Shown: positions 27,527-36,261, counted from the first letter of the stretch. The stretch is DNA of 64,000 nt from Deltaproteobacteria bacterium IMCC39146 (GCA_030005635.1 JARUHP010000010.1:1-64000); one strand, 5' to 3'. Notes: generated by a model from the sequence alone, not told the origin. A program made the numbers and translations.

Positions 27527-28807
27527 TCATCTCACATGTTGCGGGTCTATGACCGGCAGAATAGTGCCGCCATCCGGAATAATCACAACCTCCGGATTGT
27601 CGGGAAGCTGGTTGTATGCCATCTGCAATGCCTCGTCAAGATTGTTTGCCTTTTCCATGCCCATTTTTTCGGTCTGCTCACGATTGAACTCGCTGATCAG
27701 AATGACGCGCCAGCTACGTGCTTTGCTCAGGGTCGACCAAGCTGTTTGACCGTTGATCTCATAACGATTGCGCAAGGCCTTTTCGAAAGTATCGAGCTCT
27801 TCGTAATTGAACCAGTCAAAAAAAGTGGCATTGCCGAAGCCGTCCGGGCAGGCCGCCAGCAGGATGACTGTTCCGCCAGGGCGAACGGCCTGTACGCCGT
27901 AATCGAGCGCTTTGTGGGCCTGGATGAAGTTGATGTCCTTGGGTTCGCCGCCGCAGGAGACGATGGCCAGGTCAGCGGCCTGTTGCAGTGGTGCAGTGTA
28001 TAGCCTTTGCGCCAGTTCGCAACCTGCCAGGTGGGCCTGCTCCAGGTCACCGCAGAATACTTTGGCGATTTTTTTCTCAGCCGTCAGGACGGTGTTGAGT
28101 AAAAAGTCTGGTTTAATCGTCTTTGCGGCTTCCAGAATGGCTTGGTGTACCGGGTTGCTGCCGAGGTTGGCAGTGCGGGCCTGCGGGTTACGGCCACCTT
28201 CTGCCGGAGGGTTGAAGATGGCAAAGTGTGTAGCCATGCAGGTCGTCCTGCTGGCAACGCCTGGGACCAGGCTCTTGCGTCCTCCGCCGAAGCCGGCAAA
28301 GTAGTGCAGGCCAATGGTGCCGGTGACGATGATCCGGTCTGCTGCCATGACCCGTCGATTAATCTGTACCGGCAGGCCGGAGCTTGTCTGGCCGAGATCC
28401 ACGAGCTGCTCAGGGTCGTCACATTCATGATCATAAACCGCAATGCTTCCATAGAGAGAGCCAAGGATTTTACGATGCTCATCTTCTGTCTGCTTGCGAT
28501 GAATGCCAAGGGCGATGATAATCTCTATGCTGTTGTCGGCAATGCCGCAACGATTTAACTCGGCAACCAGGAGCGGCAGGTAGATCTCACTGCCGGTGTA
28601 GCGGGTGATGTCCGATGTAACAATGGCGATACGGTCACCGGGCTTAAGGATTTGTGCCAGTGATGGTGAGGCGATCGGATTGGCCAGCGCGTGACAGACC
28701 TCTTCTGCTGGATCTGGCTGGTCTTGAGGTGCGTTGGCGGTCAGGACCTGTGCCTGAAGTTTTATCTCCAGATTCTTAGAACCATATTTCAGTACGGTCT
28801 TCTTCAA
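27527..28807 (-). CDS. larA: Nickel-dependent lactate racemase family protein (LarA-like)
   Basis: I place the start at TTG 28807 (product MKKTVLKYGSKNLEIKL), 4 nt after AGGAGA; an earlier in-frame codon at 28861 has no such site. 426 residues. 'YFAGFGGGRKSLVPGVASR' is the LarA signature, whose Lys binds the nickel-pincer nucleotide. His residues in 'IHRKQTEDEH' and 'YDHECDD' are consistent with the active site. LarA interconverts D- and L-lactate; the family also includes other 2-hydroxyacid racemases. The larBCE cofactor genes are not in the window. Beside glcDF it suggests use of both lactate isomers. Confidence 0.85.
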   Translation of the reverse strand: MKKTVLKYGSKNLEIKLQAQVLTANAPQDQPDPAEEVCHALANPIASPSLAQILKPGDRIAIVTSDITRYTGSEIYLPLLVAELNRCGIADNSIEIIIALGIHRKQTEDEHRKILGSLYGSIAVYDHECDDPEQLVDLGQTSSGLPVQINRRVMAADRIIVTGTIGLHYFAGFGGGRKSLVPGVASRTTCMATHFAIFNPPAEGGRNPQARTANLGSNPVHQAILEAAKTIKPDFLLNTVLTAEKKIAKVFCGDLEQAHLAGCELAQRLYTAPLQQAADLAIVSCGGEPKDINFIQAHKALDYGVQAVRPGGTVILLAACPDGFGNATFFDWFNYEELDTFEKALRNRYEINGQTAWSTLSKARSWRVILISEFNREQTEKMGMEKANNLDEALQMAYNQLPDNPEVVIIPDGGTILPVIDPQHVR

Positions 28808-28950
28808 GAGGTCTCCTGTGATTAGCACCTTATTATAGGCTTTCTCCCGGTTTAAGTGCAAGCGAATGGGGGGTAGGGGTCTCCTTGAAAGGGCTAAATA
28901 AAAACGAATCTATAACCAAAACAAAGGCAAGGCAAACTCAGACCATTTAT

Positions 28951-29050
28951 TAACGCAAAGACGCGGAGACGCAGAGAGCAATAGTCTGAATTGAGCCATT
29001 TTAAAATTTTGAAGCGCTTTTCCTCTGCGCTCTTTGCGCCTCTGCGTTAA
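28951..29050. repeat. AACGCAAAGACGC-family imperfect palindrome, copy B
   Basis: Starts TAACGCAAAGACGCGGAGAC and ends TGCGCCTCTGCGTTAA, so the two ends are nearly complementary over about 20 nt. Lies in the intergenic space between the STAS-like gene and larA. Confidence 0.75.
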
Positions 29051-29083
29051 ACATTTTTTTGGTTTAGAGAACCGAATAAAAAA

Positions 29084-29114
29084 GGCCCGAGGCAATTAAA
29101 TAATGCCCCGAGCC
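29084..29114 (-). terminator. Terminator of the STAS-like gene
   Basis: On the minus strand, GGCTCGGGGCA, an A/T loop and TGCCTCGGGCC followed by TTTTTT: a classical intrinsic terminator 22 nt after the stop codon at 29136. Confidence 0.85.
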
Positions 29115-29135
29115 AGTGTTTTTTTACCGAAAGGT

Positions 29136-29501
29136 TTAATCTGTATAATCAGCTAAAAAATCCATCGCCTCATCAACTGTATCAAAGAGATAAAAGCGCC
29201 GTTTACTGAACATGGCCACCGCGTTGAAAACCACCTTGTAAAGACCTGTCACACCAACAATCGCACCCGCTTTGACATAAGGTGTGTTGTCGCGAGCAAC
29301 TTCTTTAAGTTTTGAAACAGTTTCCCCGCTGAAAGCACTACCGCCAGAAATCGTCAGAGTGAAGACCGATTTTTCAGGTTGCTTACGAACCTGTAGAATA
29401 CATTCCTCAATAACCGCGTTCATCTCATCGAGCGTGGTCTCTCTGCAATCCATGACAAAAATTTGTTTACCTTTATACTCTACAAATTTGGCCCGGTCCA
29501 T
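29136..29501 (-). CDS. STAS/SpoIIAA-like domain protein
   Basis: Start taken at ATG 29501 (MDRAKFVEYKGKQIFVMDC); longer in-frame starts lack a ribosome site and would cross the upstream hairpin. 121 residues with a beta-alpha pattern: 'FTLTISGGSAFSGETVSKLKEV', 'YVKAGAIVGVTGLYKVVFNAV' and 'RRFYLFDTVDEAMDFLADY'. This looks like the SpoIIAA-like/STAS fold found in single-domain proteins of delta-proteobacteria. Function not known; the family assignment is from pattern only. No membrane segment or signal peptide. Confidence 0.75.
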   Translation of the reverse strand: MDRAKFVEYKGKQIFVMDCRETTLDEMNAVIEECILQVRKQPEKSVFTLTISGGSAFSGETVSKLKEVARDNTPYVKAGAIVGVTGLYKVVFNAVAMFSKRRFYLFDTVDEAMDFLADYTD

Positions 29502-29591
29502 AGTCAACGCCTCAAGATTTCTCGATGTTTGCTTTTTGATTGTCACATTATCTATGATAAGCCACCGATTGAGAAGAAGAAAATACCTGTA

Positions 29592-29639
29592 AACGTAACA
29601 AGGGGGCATGGATTAAAATCCATTCCCCCTTGTTACGTT
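29592..29639. repeat. Long near-perfect inverted repeat upstream of the STAS-like gene
   Basis: Arms AACGTAACAAGGGGG and its complement continue, after one mismatch, with ATGGAT/ATCCAT around a 4-nt loop: 21 of 22 pairs match. No T-tract follows on either strand, so it is not a standard terminator. It lies between two small minus-strand genes. Confidence 0.8.
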
Positions 29640-29720
29640 CGTATCCAACCGAATCAGGCTGGTGTGACTCCAATAGAATGTAAATAATTTAAGTGCGTGC
29701 CAATCCGTTCCCGTTCGAAA

Positions 29721-29906
29721 TCATTGTTGTTGTTCTGGAAGAATTCTGACGGCCACCTGGGCGGCCACGATGATCATGATGAAACTGAACAGAGGCATGA
29801 TCAGGTAGTCTCCCGGACCATTCACAAAGCGAGGCATAGTGAAGCCAGAAAACCAACTGGTGCCGAAGAAGGCCAAACTACCGATGAGTGCTGAAAGCTT
29901 GAACAT
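29721..29906 (-). CDS. Small membrane protein (61 residues)
   Basis: ATG at 29906 with AGGAG 7 nt upstream. Two hydrophobic stretches (LSALIGSLAFFGTSWF and LIMPLFSFIMIIVAAQVAVRIL) suggest an inner-membrane protein, with the C-terminus 'PEQQQ' exposed. No family recognised. It stands between the hyp cluster and the STAS-like gene and may be its own transcription unit. Confidence 0.7.
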   Translation of the reverse strand: MFKLSALIGSLAFFGTSWFSGFTMPRFVNGPGDYLIMPLFSFIMIIVAAQVAVRILPEQQQ

Positions 29907-30146
29907 AATAAGACTCCTTTTTTCTTTGAATGTCCGGGAACGGCTGGGTGGACACATTTAGTCATCTATTATGCATCAGCCATGCCATATTTTTACACAT
30001 GCGGTATACGTTTAGATGTGCTTGAAATGACTGATCTTGTGAGACTGTTTTAATGGTCGAGACGGTGTTTTGAAGGGTAATACGCCAAAAAGTGGTACTT
30101 CTGGCACATTGTTATGGTCAAAAGGCTACACAGGTAAACTTTGCTT

Positions 30147-31160
30147 TCAGCAAATGCGCGGGAGTTGCTCGCCGGCGAGCATTTCGATGGCTCGAAGTCC
30201 ACCAATTGATGTCTGCAGGCGAACCTTGCCGTCTGCTGTTGCGGTCACTTCACCGATGATCGCAGCCTGCTTGCCATGCTTGTGGTTTTGCATAATGCGC
30301 AGGGTCTGGTCGGCGACTTCGGCAGCCACGAAGGCGAGTAATTTGCCTTCGTTGGCAACGAAGAGAGGGTCCAGGCCAAGAATGGCACAGGCCCCAGCGA
30401 CGGATTGATCGACAGGCAGCGCAGTTTCCTGCAAGGTGATTTCAACCTGGGACTGTAGCGCGATTTCCTTAAGCGTGGTGGCAACTCCGCCGCGGGTCGG
30501 GTCGCGCAGGGTATGCAGTTGGCTGCCGAGTTTCGTAACCAGTTCTGCCACCATGCTGTTGAGAGGGGCGCTATCCGTAGTGATATTGCTTTCAAGCTCC
30601 AGCCCTTCGCGACTGGCGAGAACTGCCATACCGTGATCACCGATAGTGCCGTTGATAAGGATCTTGTCACCGACCTGGGCGTTGATTCCGGAAATTTGTA
30701 GATCATGCTCAATTACGCCGATGCCGGAGGTGTTGATAAAGAGTTTGTCGGCCTTGCCCCGAGGGACAACCTTGGTATCGCCAGTGACGATTTTTACCTC
30801 GGCCTGCTGTGCCGCATCGCGCATGCTCTCGAGGACTTTCTTAAGGTTTTCGACGGGTAGGCCCTCTTCGATAATCAGGCCAACGCTGATCGCCAGAGGT
30901 TTGGCGCCGGCCATGGCCAGATCGTTAACCGTGCCGTAGATTGCCAGGTCGCCGATATTGCCGCCGGGAAAGAAGATCGGATCAACCACGTAGGAGTCGG
31001 TGGTAAAAGCCAGGCGGCCATTCGGCGCGGCAAGCACGGCGGCATCATTCTGATCACGTTGACCAATCCCGGAAAGGGTCGGTACTATCAGGTTGTCGAG
31101 CAAGTCATGGCTGAGTTTGCCGCCACTGCCGTGGCCAAGCAGTATTAAATCTGATTTCAT
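30147..31160 (-). CDS. hypE: Hydrogenase maturation protein HypE
   Basis: Start at ATG 31160 (MKSDLILLGHGSGGKLSHDL); the longer frame upstream runs into repeats. 337 residues with the PurM-like ATP-binding fold and 'FTTDSYVVDPIFFPGGNIGDLAIYGTVNDLAM', the HypE signature. The last four residues PRIC provide the C-terminal Cys that is carbamoylated and dehydrated to thiocyanate for the cyanide ligands of [NiFe]-hydrogenase. It is last in the hypA-B-C-D-E order, 334 nt after hypD across repeats. Confidence 0.96.
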   Translation of the reverse strand: MKSDLILLGHGSGGKLSHDLLDNLIVPTLSGIGQRDQNDAAVLAAPNGRLAFTTDSYVVDPIFFPGGNIGDLAIYGTVNDLAMAGAKPLAISVGLIIEEGLPVENLKKVLESMRDAAQQAEVKIVTGDTKVVPRGKADKLFINTSGIGVIEHDLQISGINAQVGDKILINGTIGDHGMAVLASREGLELESNITTDSAPLNSMVAELVTKLGSQLHTLRDPTRGGVATTLKEIALQSQVEITLQETALPVDQSVAGACAILGLDPLFVANEGKLLAFVAAEVADQTLRIMQNHKHGKQAAIIGEVTATADGKVRLQTSIGGLRAIEMLAGEQLPRIC

Positions 31161-31285
31161 ATTGACTCCGTTAAACAGAGGATGGAGATTGGGGGCTAGG
31201 GGCTGGCAAAAGATAACGGGTCTATAGCCCAAACAAAGGGAATACGTCTTTACACCAAAACAGTAAGAGCTAAAATCAAAAGACC

Positions 31286-31395
31286 AACGCAAAGTCGCTA
31301 AGAAAAGCCAGGAAAGGCGCAAAGGGTGACTATTCTCGCTTTTTGAAGTGGTTTTCTTTGCGGGCTTTCTCTACTCCTTTGCGCCTTTGCGTTAA
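31286..31395. repeat. AACGCAAAGACGC-family imperfect palindrome, copy C
   Basis: Starts AACGCAAAGTCGCTAAGAAA and ends TCCTTTGCGCCTTTGCGTTAA. Same family as copies at 27403 and 28951. Located in the hypD-hypE gap. Confidence 0.7.
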
Positions 31396-31440
31396 ATCCG
31401 TACAACCTTTTTTTGGGTTATAAGTCCGAAAGATAATAAC

Positions 31441-31490
31441 CAGCCCCCAGCCCCCAGCCCCCAGCCCCCAGCCCCCAGCCCCCAGCCCCT
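31441..31490. repeat. 7-bp tandem array (AGCCCCC) x7
   Basis: Seven head-to-tail copies of AGCCCCC, the last with one change, ending just before the hypD stop at 31495. With copy C above it makes up most of the 334-nt hypD-hypE gap. 'GGGGCTAGGGGCTGGC' near 31192-31206 is a related remnant. Confidence 0.9.
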
Positions 31491-31494
31491 GATC

Positions 31495-32586
31495 CTAAGT
31501 TCCATACTTATACTCGGCTGCGCAGGTTCCTTCACTTGAGACCATGCAGGCTCCGACCGGATCTTCAGGTGTGCAGACGGTGCGGAAGAGAGGGCAGTCG
31601 TTGGGGCGGACTTTACCTTTAAGGATCTCGCCGCAGATACAACCCTTATGCTCAACGGGGGGCTCAACCTCAACGTGTAGTTGGTTTGCGGCATCAAAGA
31701 GCGAAAATTCGGCTCTGATCTGCAAGCCACTGCCCGGGATGTCGCCAATGCCGCGCCAGCGGGCGTCCCCGGGTTCAAAGACCTGCTCGAGGAGTTGTTG
31801 CGCTTTGCGATTGCCTTCCGGTTTGACCACACGGCGATATTGGGTTTCAACACGCGCTTCACCGGCAACGGTCTGCTTTGCCAGCATCAGTACGCCTTGT
31901 AGTACATCGAGAGGTTCAAAGCCGGTGACTACGCAAGGAACCTGGTAAGCATCGACGAGAGGCTGGTAGGCGTTGGCGCCGATGATGGCTGAAACATGCG
32001 CTGGACAGAGATAGCCGTCAACCTGCAGCTCCGGGTCGCCGGCGAGCGCGGACATGGGGCCGGGCATGGTTTTGTGTGAACAGAGGACAAAGAAGTTGTC
32101 GAGTTTCTTCTGGGCCGCGGTCAGTATGGCGCCGGCCACGGTCGGGGTGGTGGTTTCAAAGCCGACGCCTAGAAAGACCACGTCACTACCGGGATTTTTC
32201 TCGGCAAGGGCGACAGCATCAAGGGGTGAGTAGACAATCTTGATGATTGCTCCCCTGGCCTGTTCGTGAAGCAGGCTCGAGGAAGAGCCGGGCACGCGAA
32301 CCATGTCACCGAAAGTGGCAATAATCGTAACGGGTCGACGGGCCAGGGCTATGGCCTGGTCGACGAAGCCGACCGGGGTGACGCAGACCGGGCAGCCGGG
32401 GCCGGAGATTAGTTGCACCTGCGCGGGCAGCAGGGAGCGGATGCCGTGCTGGTAGATTGCCATGGTGTGGGTGCCGCAGACTTCCATGAAGGTCATGCTA
32501 CCATCGTAGCCGTCGATCGTCTGGCGAATGGCCTCCAGCTGTAGCTTGGCGAGCTCGGGGTCACGGTATTCGTTCTGGTGCTTCAT
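31495..32586 (-). CDS. hypD: Hydrogenase maturation protein HypD
   Basis: 363 residues. 'MTFMEVCGTHTMAIYQHGIR' carries the catalytic Cys motif CGTHT. 'LISGPGCPVCVTP' holds the GPGCPVC motif, and the C-terminal Cys set 'HKGCICGEILKGKVRPNDCPLF' binds a [4Fe-4S] cluster. HypD with HypC assembles the Fe(CN)2CO unit of [NiFe]-hydrogenase. It overlaps hypC by 4 nt. Confidence 0.97.
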   Translation of the reverse strand: MKHQNEYRDPELAKLQLEAIRQTIDGYDGSMTFMEVCGTHTMAIYQHGIRSLLPAQVQLISGPGCPVCVTPVGFVDQAIALARRPVTIIATFGDMVRVPGSSSSLLHEQARGAIIKIVYSPLDAVALAEKNPGSDVVFLGVGFETTTPTVAGAILTAAQKKLDNFFVLCSHKTMPGPMSALAGDPELQVDGYLCPAHVSAIIGANAYQPLVDAYQVPCVVTGFEPLDVLQGVLMLAKQTVAGEARVETQYRRVVKPEGNRKAQQLLEQVFEPGDARWRGIGDIPGSGLQIRAEFSLFDAANQLHVEVEPPVEHKGCICGEILKGKVRPNDCPLFRTVCTPEDPVGACMVSSEGTCAAEYKYGT

Positions 32587-32813
32587 TCGGTGGTCAAGCC
32601 CATGTCGAGAGCTTCTCGCAAAGCCTTCAGGGTCAGTTGGGCTTCGTCATCATCGATTTTCTCGATCGCAAAGCCGGCGTGAATGAGTACGTAGTCACCG
32701 ATCTTGACGTCATCAAGCATCATCAAGCTGGCTTGGCGCTGTACGCCGTCGATTTCGCACATTGCGACTTCATTTTCGATTGTTTTGACCTGCATTGGCA
32801 CACCAAGACACAT
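32583..32813 (-). CDS. hypC: Hydrogenase maturation chaperone HypC
   Basis: 76 residues beginning 'MCLGVPMQVKTI'. The N-terminal Met-Cys is diagnostic, since Cys2 holds the iron; 'IGDYVLIHAGFAIEKID' is the conserved HypC/HupF OB-fold end. It is between hypB and hypD. Confidence 0.97.
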   Translation of the reverse strand: MCLGVPMQVKTIENEVAMCEIDGVQRQASLMMLDDVKIGDYVLIHAGFAIEKIDDDEAQLTLKALREALDMGLTTE

Positions 32814-32839
32814 GCTCGTTCGCTCCTTTGTTGCTCTCT

Positions 32840-32918
32840 CCCGTGGCGCGTAGCGCGTAGCGCGTTGCGGGTGGCGAGATAACTTTAATCGCGCTACGTG
32901 CTACTCGCCACGCGCTGC
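32840..32918. repeat. GCGTGGCGAG-family palindromic repeat overlapping the hypB 3' end
   Basis: Left arm CCGTGGCGCGTAGCGCGTAG, right arm CGCGCTACGTGCTACTCGCC. The stop and last eight or so codons of hypB (SKQRVASST) lie within the right arm, so the element appears to have supplied or replaced the end of the coding sequence. Confidence 0.65.
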
Positions 32919-33631
32919 TTGCTGGCAACGCCAGCTTTCAACCAATCATACCACTCGGTCACACCTTCACCGCTGTGGCAGGAGAGTTCAATGATCTTGA
33001 GCTGCGGATTAACCTGTCGGGCAAAGGCTTTGCACTGCTCGACGTCGAAACGCAAGTAGGGCAGCAGATCGGTCTTGTTGATCAGCATGAGGTCGGCGGC
33101 CTGGAACATTTGCGGGTACTTGAGAGGCTTGTCTTCGCCTTCAGTCACCGAGAGCACCGCAACTTTGTGATCTTCACCGAGGTCGAAAGAGGCAGGGCAG
33201 ACCAGGTTGCCAACGTTCTCGATCATCAGGATGTCGGTCGCGGTCAGGTCAAAGTCTTCGACGCCGTGGCCAACCATGTGAGCGTCGAGATGGCAGCCGG
33301 CACCGGTATTGACCTGCTTGACCGGTACTCCGGTAGCAGCAATGCGCTCGGCGTCATTGTCCGTTTGCTGATCTCCTTCCAAAACGCTAAAACTGATTTT
33401 GCCTTTAAGGTCGGTCAGGGTTCGTTCCAGGATCGAGGTCTTGCCGGAGCCGGGTGAACTGACCAGGTTGAGAACAAAGAGTTGATAGGCGGCAAAGTTG
33501 GCACGGTTGCCCATTGCCAGGCGCTGGTTTTTGGCCAGCAGGTTCTCTTCAACACGTATTTTGCGGGAAGCGTGGTCATGCTTATGATCATGCTCCGGCT
33601 GTGGCGGGGCGCAGCCGCAATCGGTACACAT
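32894..33631 (-). CDS. hypB: Hydrogenase nickel incorporation GTPase HypB
   Basis: Start at ATG 33631 (MCTDCGCAPPQPEHDHKHDH). 245 residues: an N-terminal CxxCGC high-affinity nickel site, a short His-rich stretch, and a GTPase domain with P-loop 'VSSPGSGKTSILE', 'MIENVGNLVCPASFDLGE' and 'NKTDLLPYL'. HypB delivers nickel to the hydrogenase with HypA. The start overlaps or abuts the hypA stop (33634). The C-terminal tail is encoded within an intergenic repeat. Confidence 0.96.
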   Translation of the reverse strand: MCTDCGCAPPQPEHDHKHDHASRKIRVEENLLAKNQRLAMGNRANFAAYQLFVLNLVSSPGSGKTSILERTLTDLKGKISFSVLEGDQQTDNDAERIAATGVPVKQVNTGAGCHLDAHMVGHGVEDFDLTATDILMIENVGNLVCPASFDLGEDHKVAVLSVTEGEDKPLKYPQMFQAADLMLINKTDLLPYLRFDVEQCKAFARQVNPQLKIIELSCHSGEGVTEWYDWLKAGVASKQRVASST

Positions 33632-33633
33632 AG

Positions 33634-33975
33634 TCAGTCTATCTCCAATTCTATGAGGGCCATCTCTTGGCCTTTGAGGATGTCGAGGGCGTAGCTGCCA
33701 CACGCTGAGCAGCCATCGAGCAGACTCTCCATTGCACACTCCTGGCTACATTGTTGGCAGCGACCGAGAGCGGGGATGCGGCGAATTTCAAGGGTGGCCC
33801 CCTCAGCGAGGGTGTCTTTGGTGCAGGCCTCGAAGGCGAATTCCACGGCTTCCGGCATAACCCCGGAGAGTGCGCCAATTTCGATGGTCACGCTTGTGAT
33901 CACGTTAGCGTTCTCGCGGCGGGCATGCTCCTCGGCGCTTTCGATGAGGTTCTGGGTCAGGCTTAATTCATGCAA
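33634..33975 (-). CDS. hypA: Hydrogenase nickel chaperone HypA (TTG start)
   Basis: I choose the TTG at 33975, because it gives 'MHELSLTQNLIE', placing the essential nickel ligand His at position 2. The longer frame (33990) would bury it behind five extra residues. 113 residues. The zinc site is formed by 'CQQCSQEC' and 'CSACGS'. It is first in the hyp operon. GGGAA lies upstream of the start. Confidence 0.93.
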   Translation of the reverse strand: MHELSLTQNLIESAEEHARRENANVITSVTIEIGALSGVMPEAVEFAFEACTKDTLAEGATLEIRRIPALGRCQQCSQECAMESLLDGCSACGSYALDILKGQEMALIELEID

Positions 33976-34237
33976 AGTGCTTGTTCCCAAAGGGCTTAAG
34001 TCCAGTAGCCCCGGATTCTTTTGTTAATGATCACCTAACAGGTTATTGCGCATTGAAGTTCAATATAATGAAAGGCCTGTTCAAAAAGCAAGGGTCAGAG
34101 TGATGCATGGACAAAATGATACAATTTGCTAGCAAGGGTCTTGCCGAGCAATGACCTCACCTGTAGACGATTGAAAATCTCTGAGTTGTTGCTTTAAGAG
34201 GAGTATTGAATCAAACAACAAGGCTCCAAGGGGAAAC

Positions 34238-35101
34238 TCAGAACCTGAATGTCGCCCGAACGGTTGCAGTCTGGGTCGAGCCTTCGCAGTCGCTGTGACC
34301 GAAGGCGTAACCCCCCTTGATTTCGGCAATATCTTTTACGGGGATAATCAGCTGGGGAACGGCCTGGTAAATCTGATGGTCGCCAAAGTCAGTGCTGTAG
34401 AGGACTTCAAAGGCCGGTTTGATGAAGCCCTCGGCATTGTAGACTGCCCCGCCACTCAGATTCATGAATTAAGATTCCGTGCCGTTGTTGCTCGGATTGA
34501 GATCATCCGTATCGAATTAATATCGACCATCCAAGCTCGCCTGCAGACGAATATCACGATTAACCTGTGCGTTATCAATGTTGACGCCGAAGCGAATCAT
34601 CTGGCCGCGGTGGTTGTCCTTGTCCTTTATGCTGGTTTCCAAAGCCTCGGTAAGACGACCCTACCCAAGGTAGGTGGAGGTGTTGACCACGCACTTTTCG
34701 GTGGTGCTGAGCTCTCTTTGCAAGACCAGGTTGGCAAAGTCAAAAACACCGCCGTTGCCATCTATGTCAATTTTTTGTTGCGCTTTAATTCCCCAAGCGT
34801 CGCCATCTGTATAGAAAGGGATTTCAAGGCGGACTTCCCAGCGTTTATCTGTACTGAGGGGGAGGATTCCCTCGATTTTTGTGGTGTAGCCATCAAAATC
34901 TTCCGCTTCCTCGATACGCACGTTTCTGAAATCGTCGTAGGTCAGGTTGACAGTGAGTCTCTGTGCATTACGGGCGTTCCGGGTGTAGAGAGGCTCCAGT
35001 TCGTAAAGGTTCTGCTGTGCTCTCCGGCCGCTATTGTCGGCGAAGGCTGTAGCTGTACAACAGAGAAGAATGCAGAGGATGCACGACGATACTGGTTCAT
35101 T
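34238..35101 (-). pseudogene. Decayed outer-membrane beta-barrel protein gene
   Basis: From ATG 35101 (MNQYRRASSAFF) a frameshift near 35060 moves to the frame 'FCCTATAFADNSGRRAQQNL', giving a signal peptide and mature start. The same frame then runs on with in-frame stops TAG after 'TSTYLG', TAA after 'ASLDGRY' and TAA after 'NNGTES'. It ends 'TQTATVRATFRF' with the C-terminal Phe of outer-membrane proteins. The strands alternate as in porin-like barrels (KRWEVRLEIPFYTDGDAWG). At least four lesions make it non-functional. Family unknown beyond beta-barrel. Confidence 0.8.
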
Positions 35102-35245
35102 TTGTTTTCCTTGCTTGTTATTTTAACGACTGATGGTTTCGATTTTAAAGGTTGGCCGCGGATTGTGTTTATTTTATGATCTAATGTCAAAGGCTCGTCC
35201 TTAATGACCTTAATGATGCAAATAGAAAGAGTTCCTCAGGCACTC

Positions 35246-36190
35246 TTATCTCCCTGAGAACATATCGCTGCAGCTATAACCGAAGTCTGTGATGGCCTTG
35301 CAGACACCCAGTGATCGTCGCGCTCCGGCATGGCTGAAGTCTTTGATGTAGCCGGTAAACTGCACGTCGTTCCACTTGGGGTGGCCTGTCTTCTTGAGTT
35401 CGTCCTTGCTTCCAAGCAGGGAATAATGGACCGAACTGACAAGATCGTTTGCCAATCCCTCCTCCTCATGAATCATGGTGGCCAGAACCGAACGGACGGC
35501 AAAGACCTCTACGTCCCTCTGTAACCATGGGTAGTCTTCAGGGCCCAGATTTGTCCACGAATAGAAGGCGGAGGCTTTGTTGAAACGGGGCAGCGTCACC
35601 AGGTCAAGGCCGGTCTGTTCGACCAGTAACGGATAGGGTTTCCCCGCAGTGACGATAACCAGGTCAATTGTTCCGTTTCTGAGGTCGGTAAGAGAGGTCT
35701 CAAAATCTTCATGAATGTAGCTGAACTGTTTATTGTAGACGTCTTCAATGACTCCAGCCGTCAGACATGAGCCGCCGTTTTCGTCTCCGCAGCCAACCAC
35801 GAAGCTCTGCTGCTTGGCAAAGTTGAGATTCTTTGATTTCGCTTTTATGATATGGACCTCTTCGTTGTAGAGAGGCATCACTACGTGGATATCTTTGTTT
35901 ATGCTGATCCCGGTGTTGCGATAAAGGTTCTTTGCCGCCCTCGCAAAGGCATCGATCTGAAAGATGGCAAATTCAGTATCACTGTTGAACAGTGCGACGA
36001 TATTCTCCCATGACCCTTGCGAAGGGAGTACCTGTAAGTGCACTCCTGAAGGGTCAGTGACCAATGAGGCCTCCTGTCCGATCTGGTAGTAAGTCCCGGT
36101 CTCCGGGCCGGTCATCAGGCGCAGCTCAACGGCTTGTAAGGATGTCGAGCAGAAACAGAAGAACACGAGTGTCAAAAAAAGTCTTTGCAT
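35246..36190 (-). CDS. TAXI-type TRAP solute receptor, stand-alone
   Basis: Start at ATG 36190 (MQRLFLTLVFFCFCSTSLQA), with GGGTGG upstream; longer in-frame starts overlap the cytochrome gene. 314 residues: signal peptide, then 'LRLMTGPETGTYYQIGQEA', the TAXI-family opening, and 'AIFQIDAFARAAKNLY', 'VVGCGDENGGSC'. TAXI receptors bind glutamate-like or other organic acids for TRAP transporters; no TRAP membrane subunit is nearby. It lies 71 nt downstream of the second triheme cytochrome. Confidence 0.85.
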   Translation of the reverse strand: MQRLFLTLVFFCFCSTSLQAVELRLMTGPETGTYYQIGQEASLVTDPSGVHLQVLPSQGSWENIVALFNSDTEFAIFQIDAFARAAKNLYRNTGISINKDIHVVMPLYNEEVHIIKAKSKNLNFAKQQSFVVGCGDENGGSCLTAGVIEDVYNKQFSYIHEDFETSLTDLRNGTIDLVIVTAGKPYPLLVEQTGLDLVTLPRFNKASAFYSWTNLGPEDYPWLQRDVEVFAVRSVLATMIHEEEGLANDLVSSVHYSLLGSKDELKKTGHPKWNDVQFTGYIKDFSHAGARRSLGVCKAITDFGYSCSDMFSGR

Positions 36191-36261
36191 AAGAAACCAC
36201 CCAGGAAAGGTAAAAGATTTGTAGCAAGTTAACACCATGCGTTGCACGAAGGTGTCTTGCA

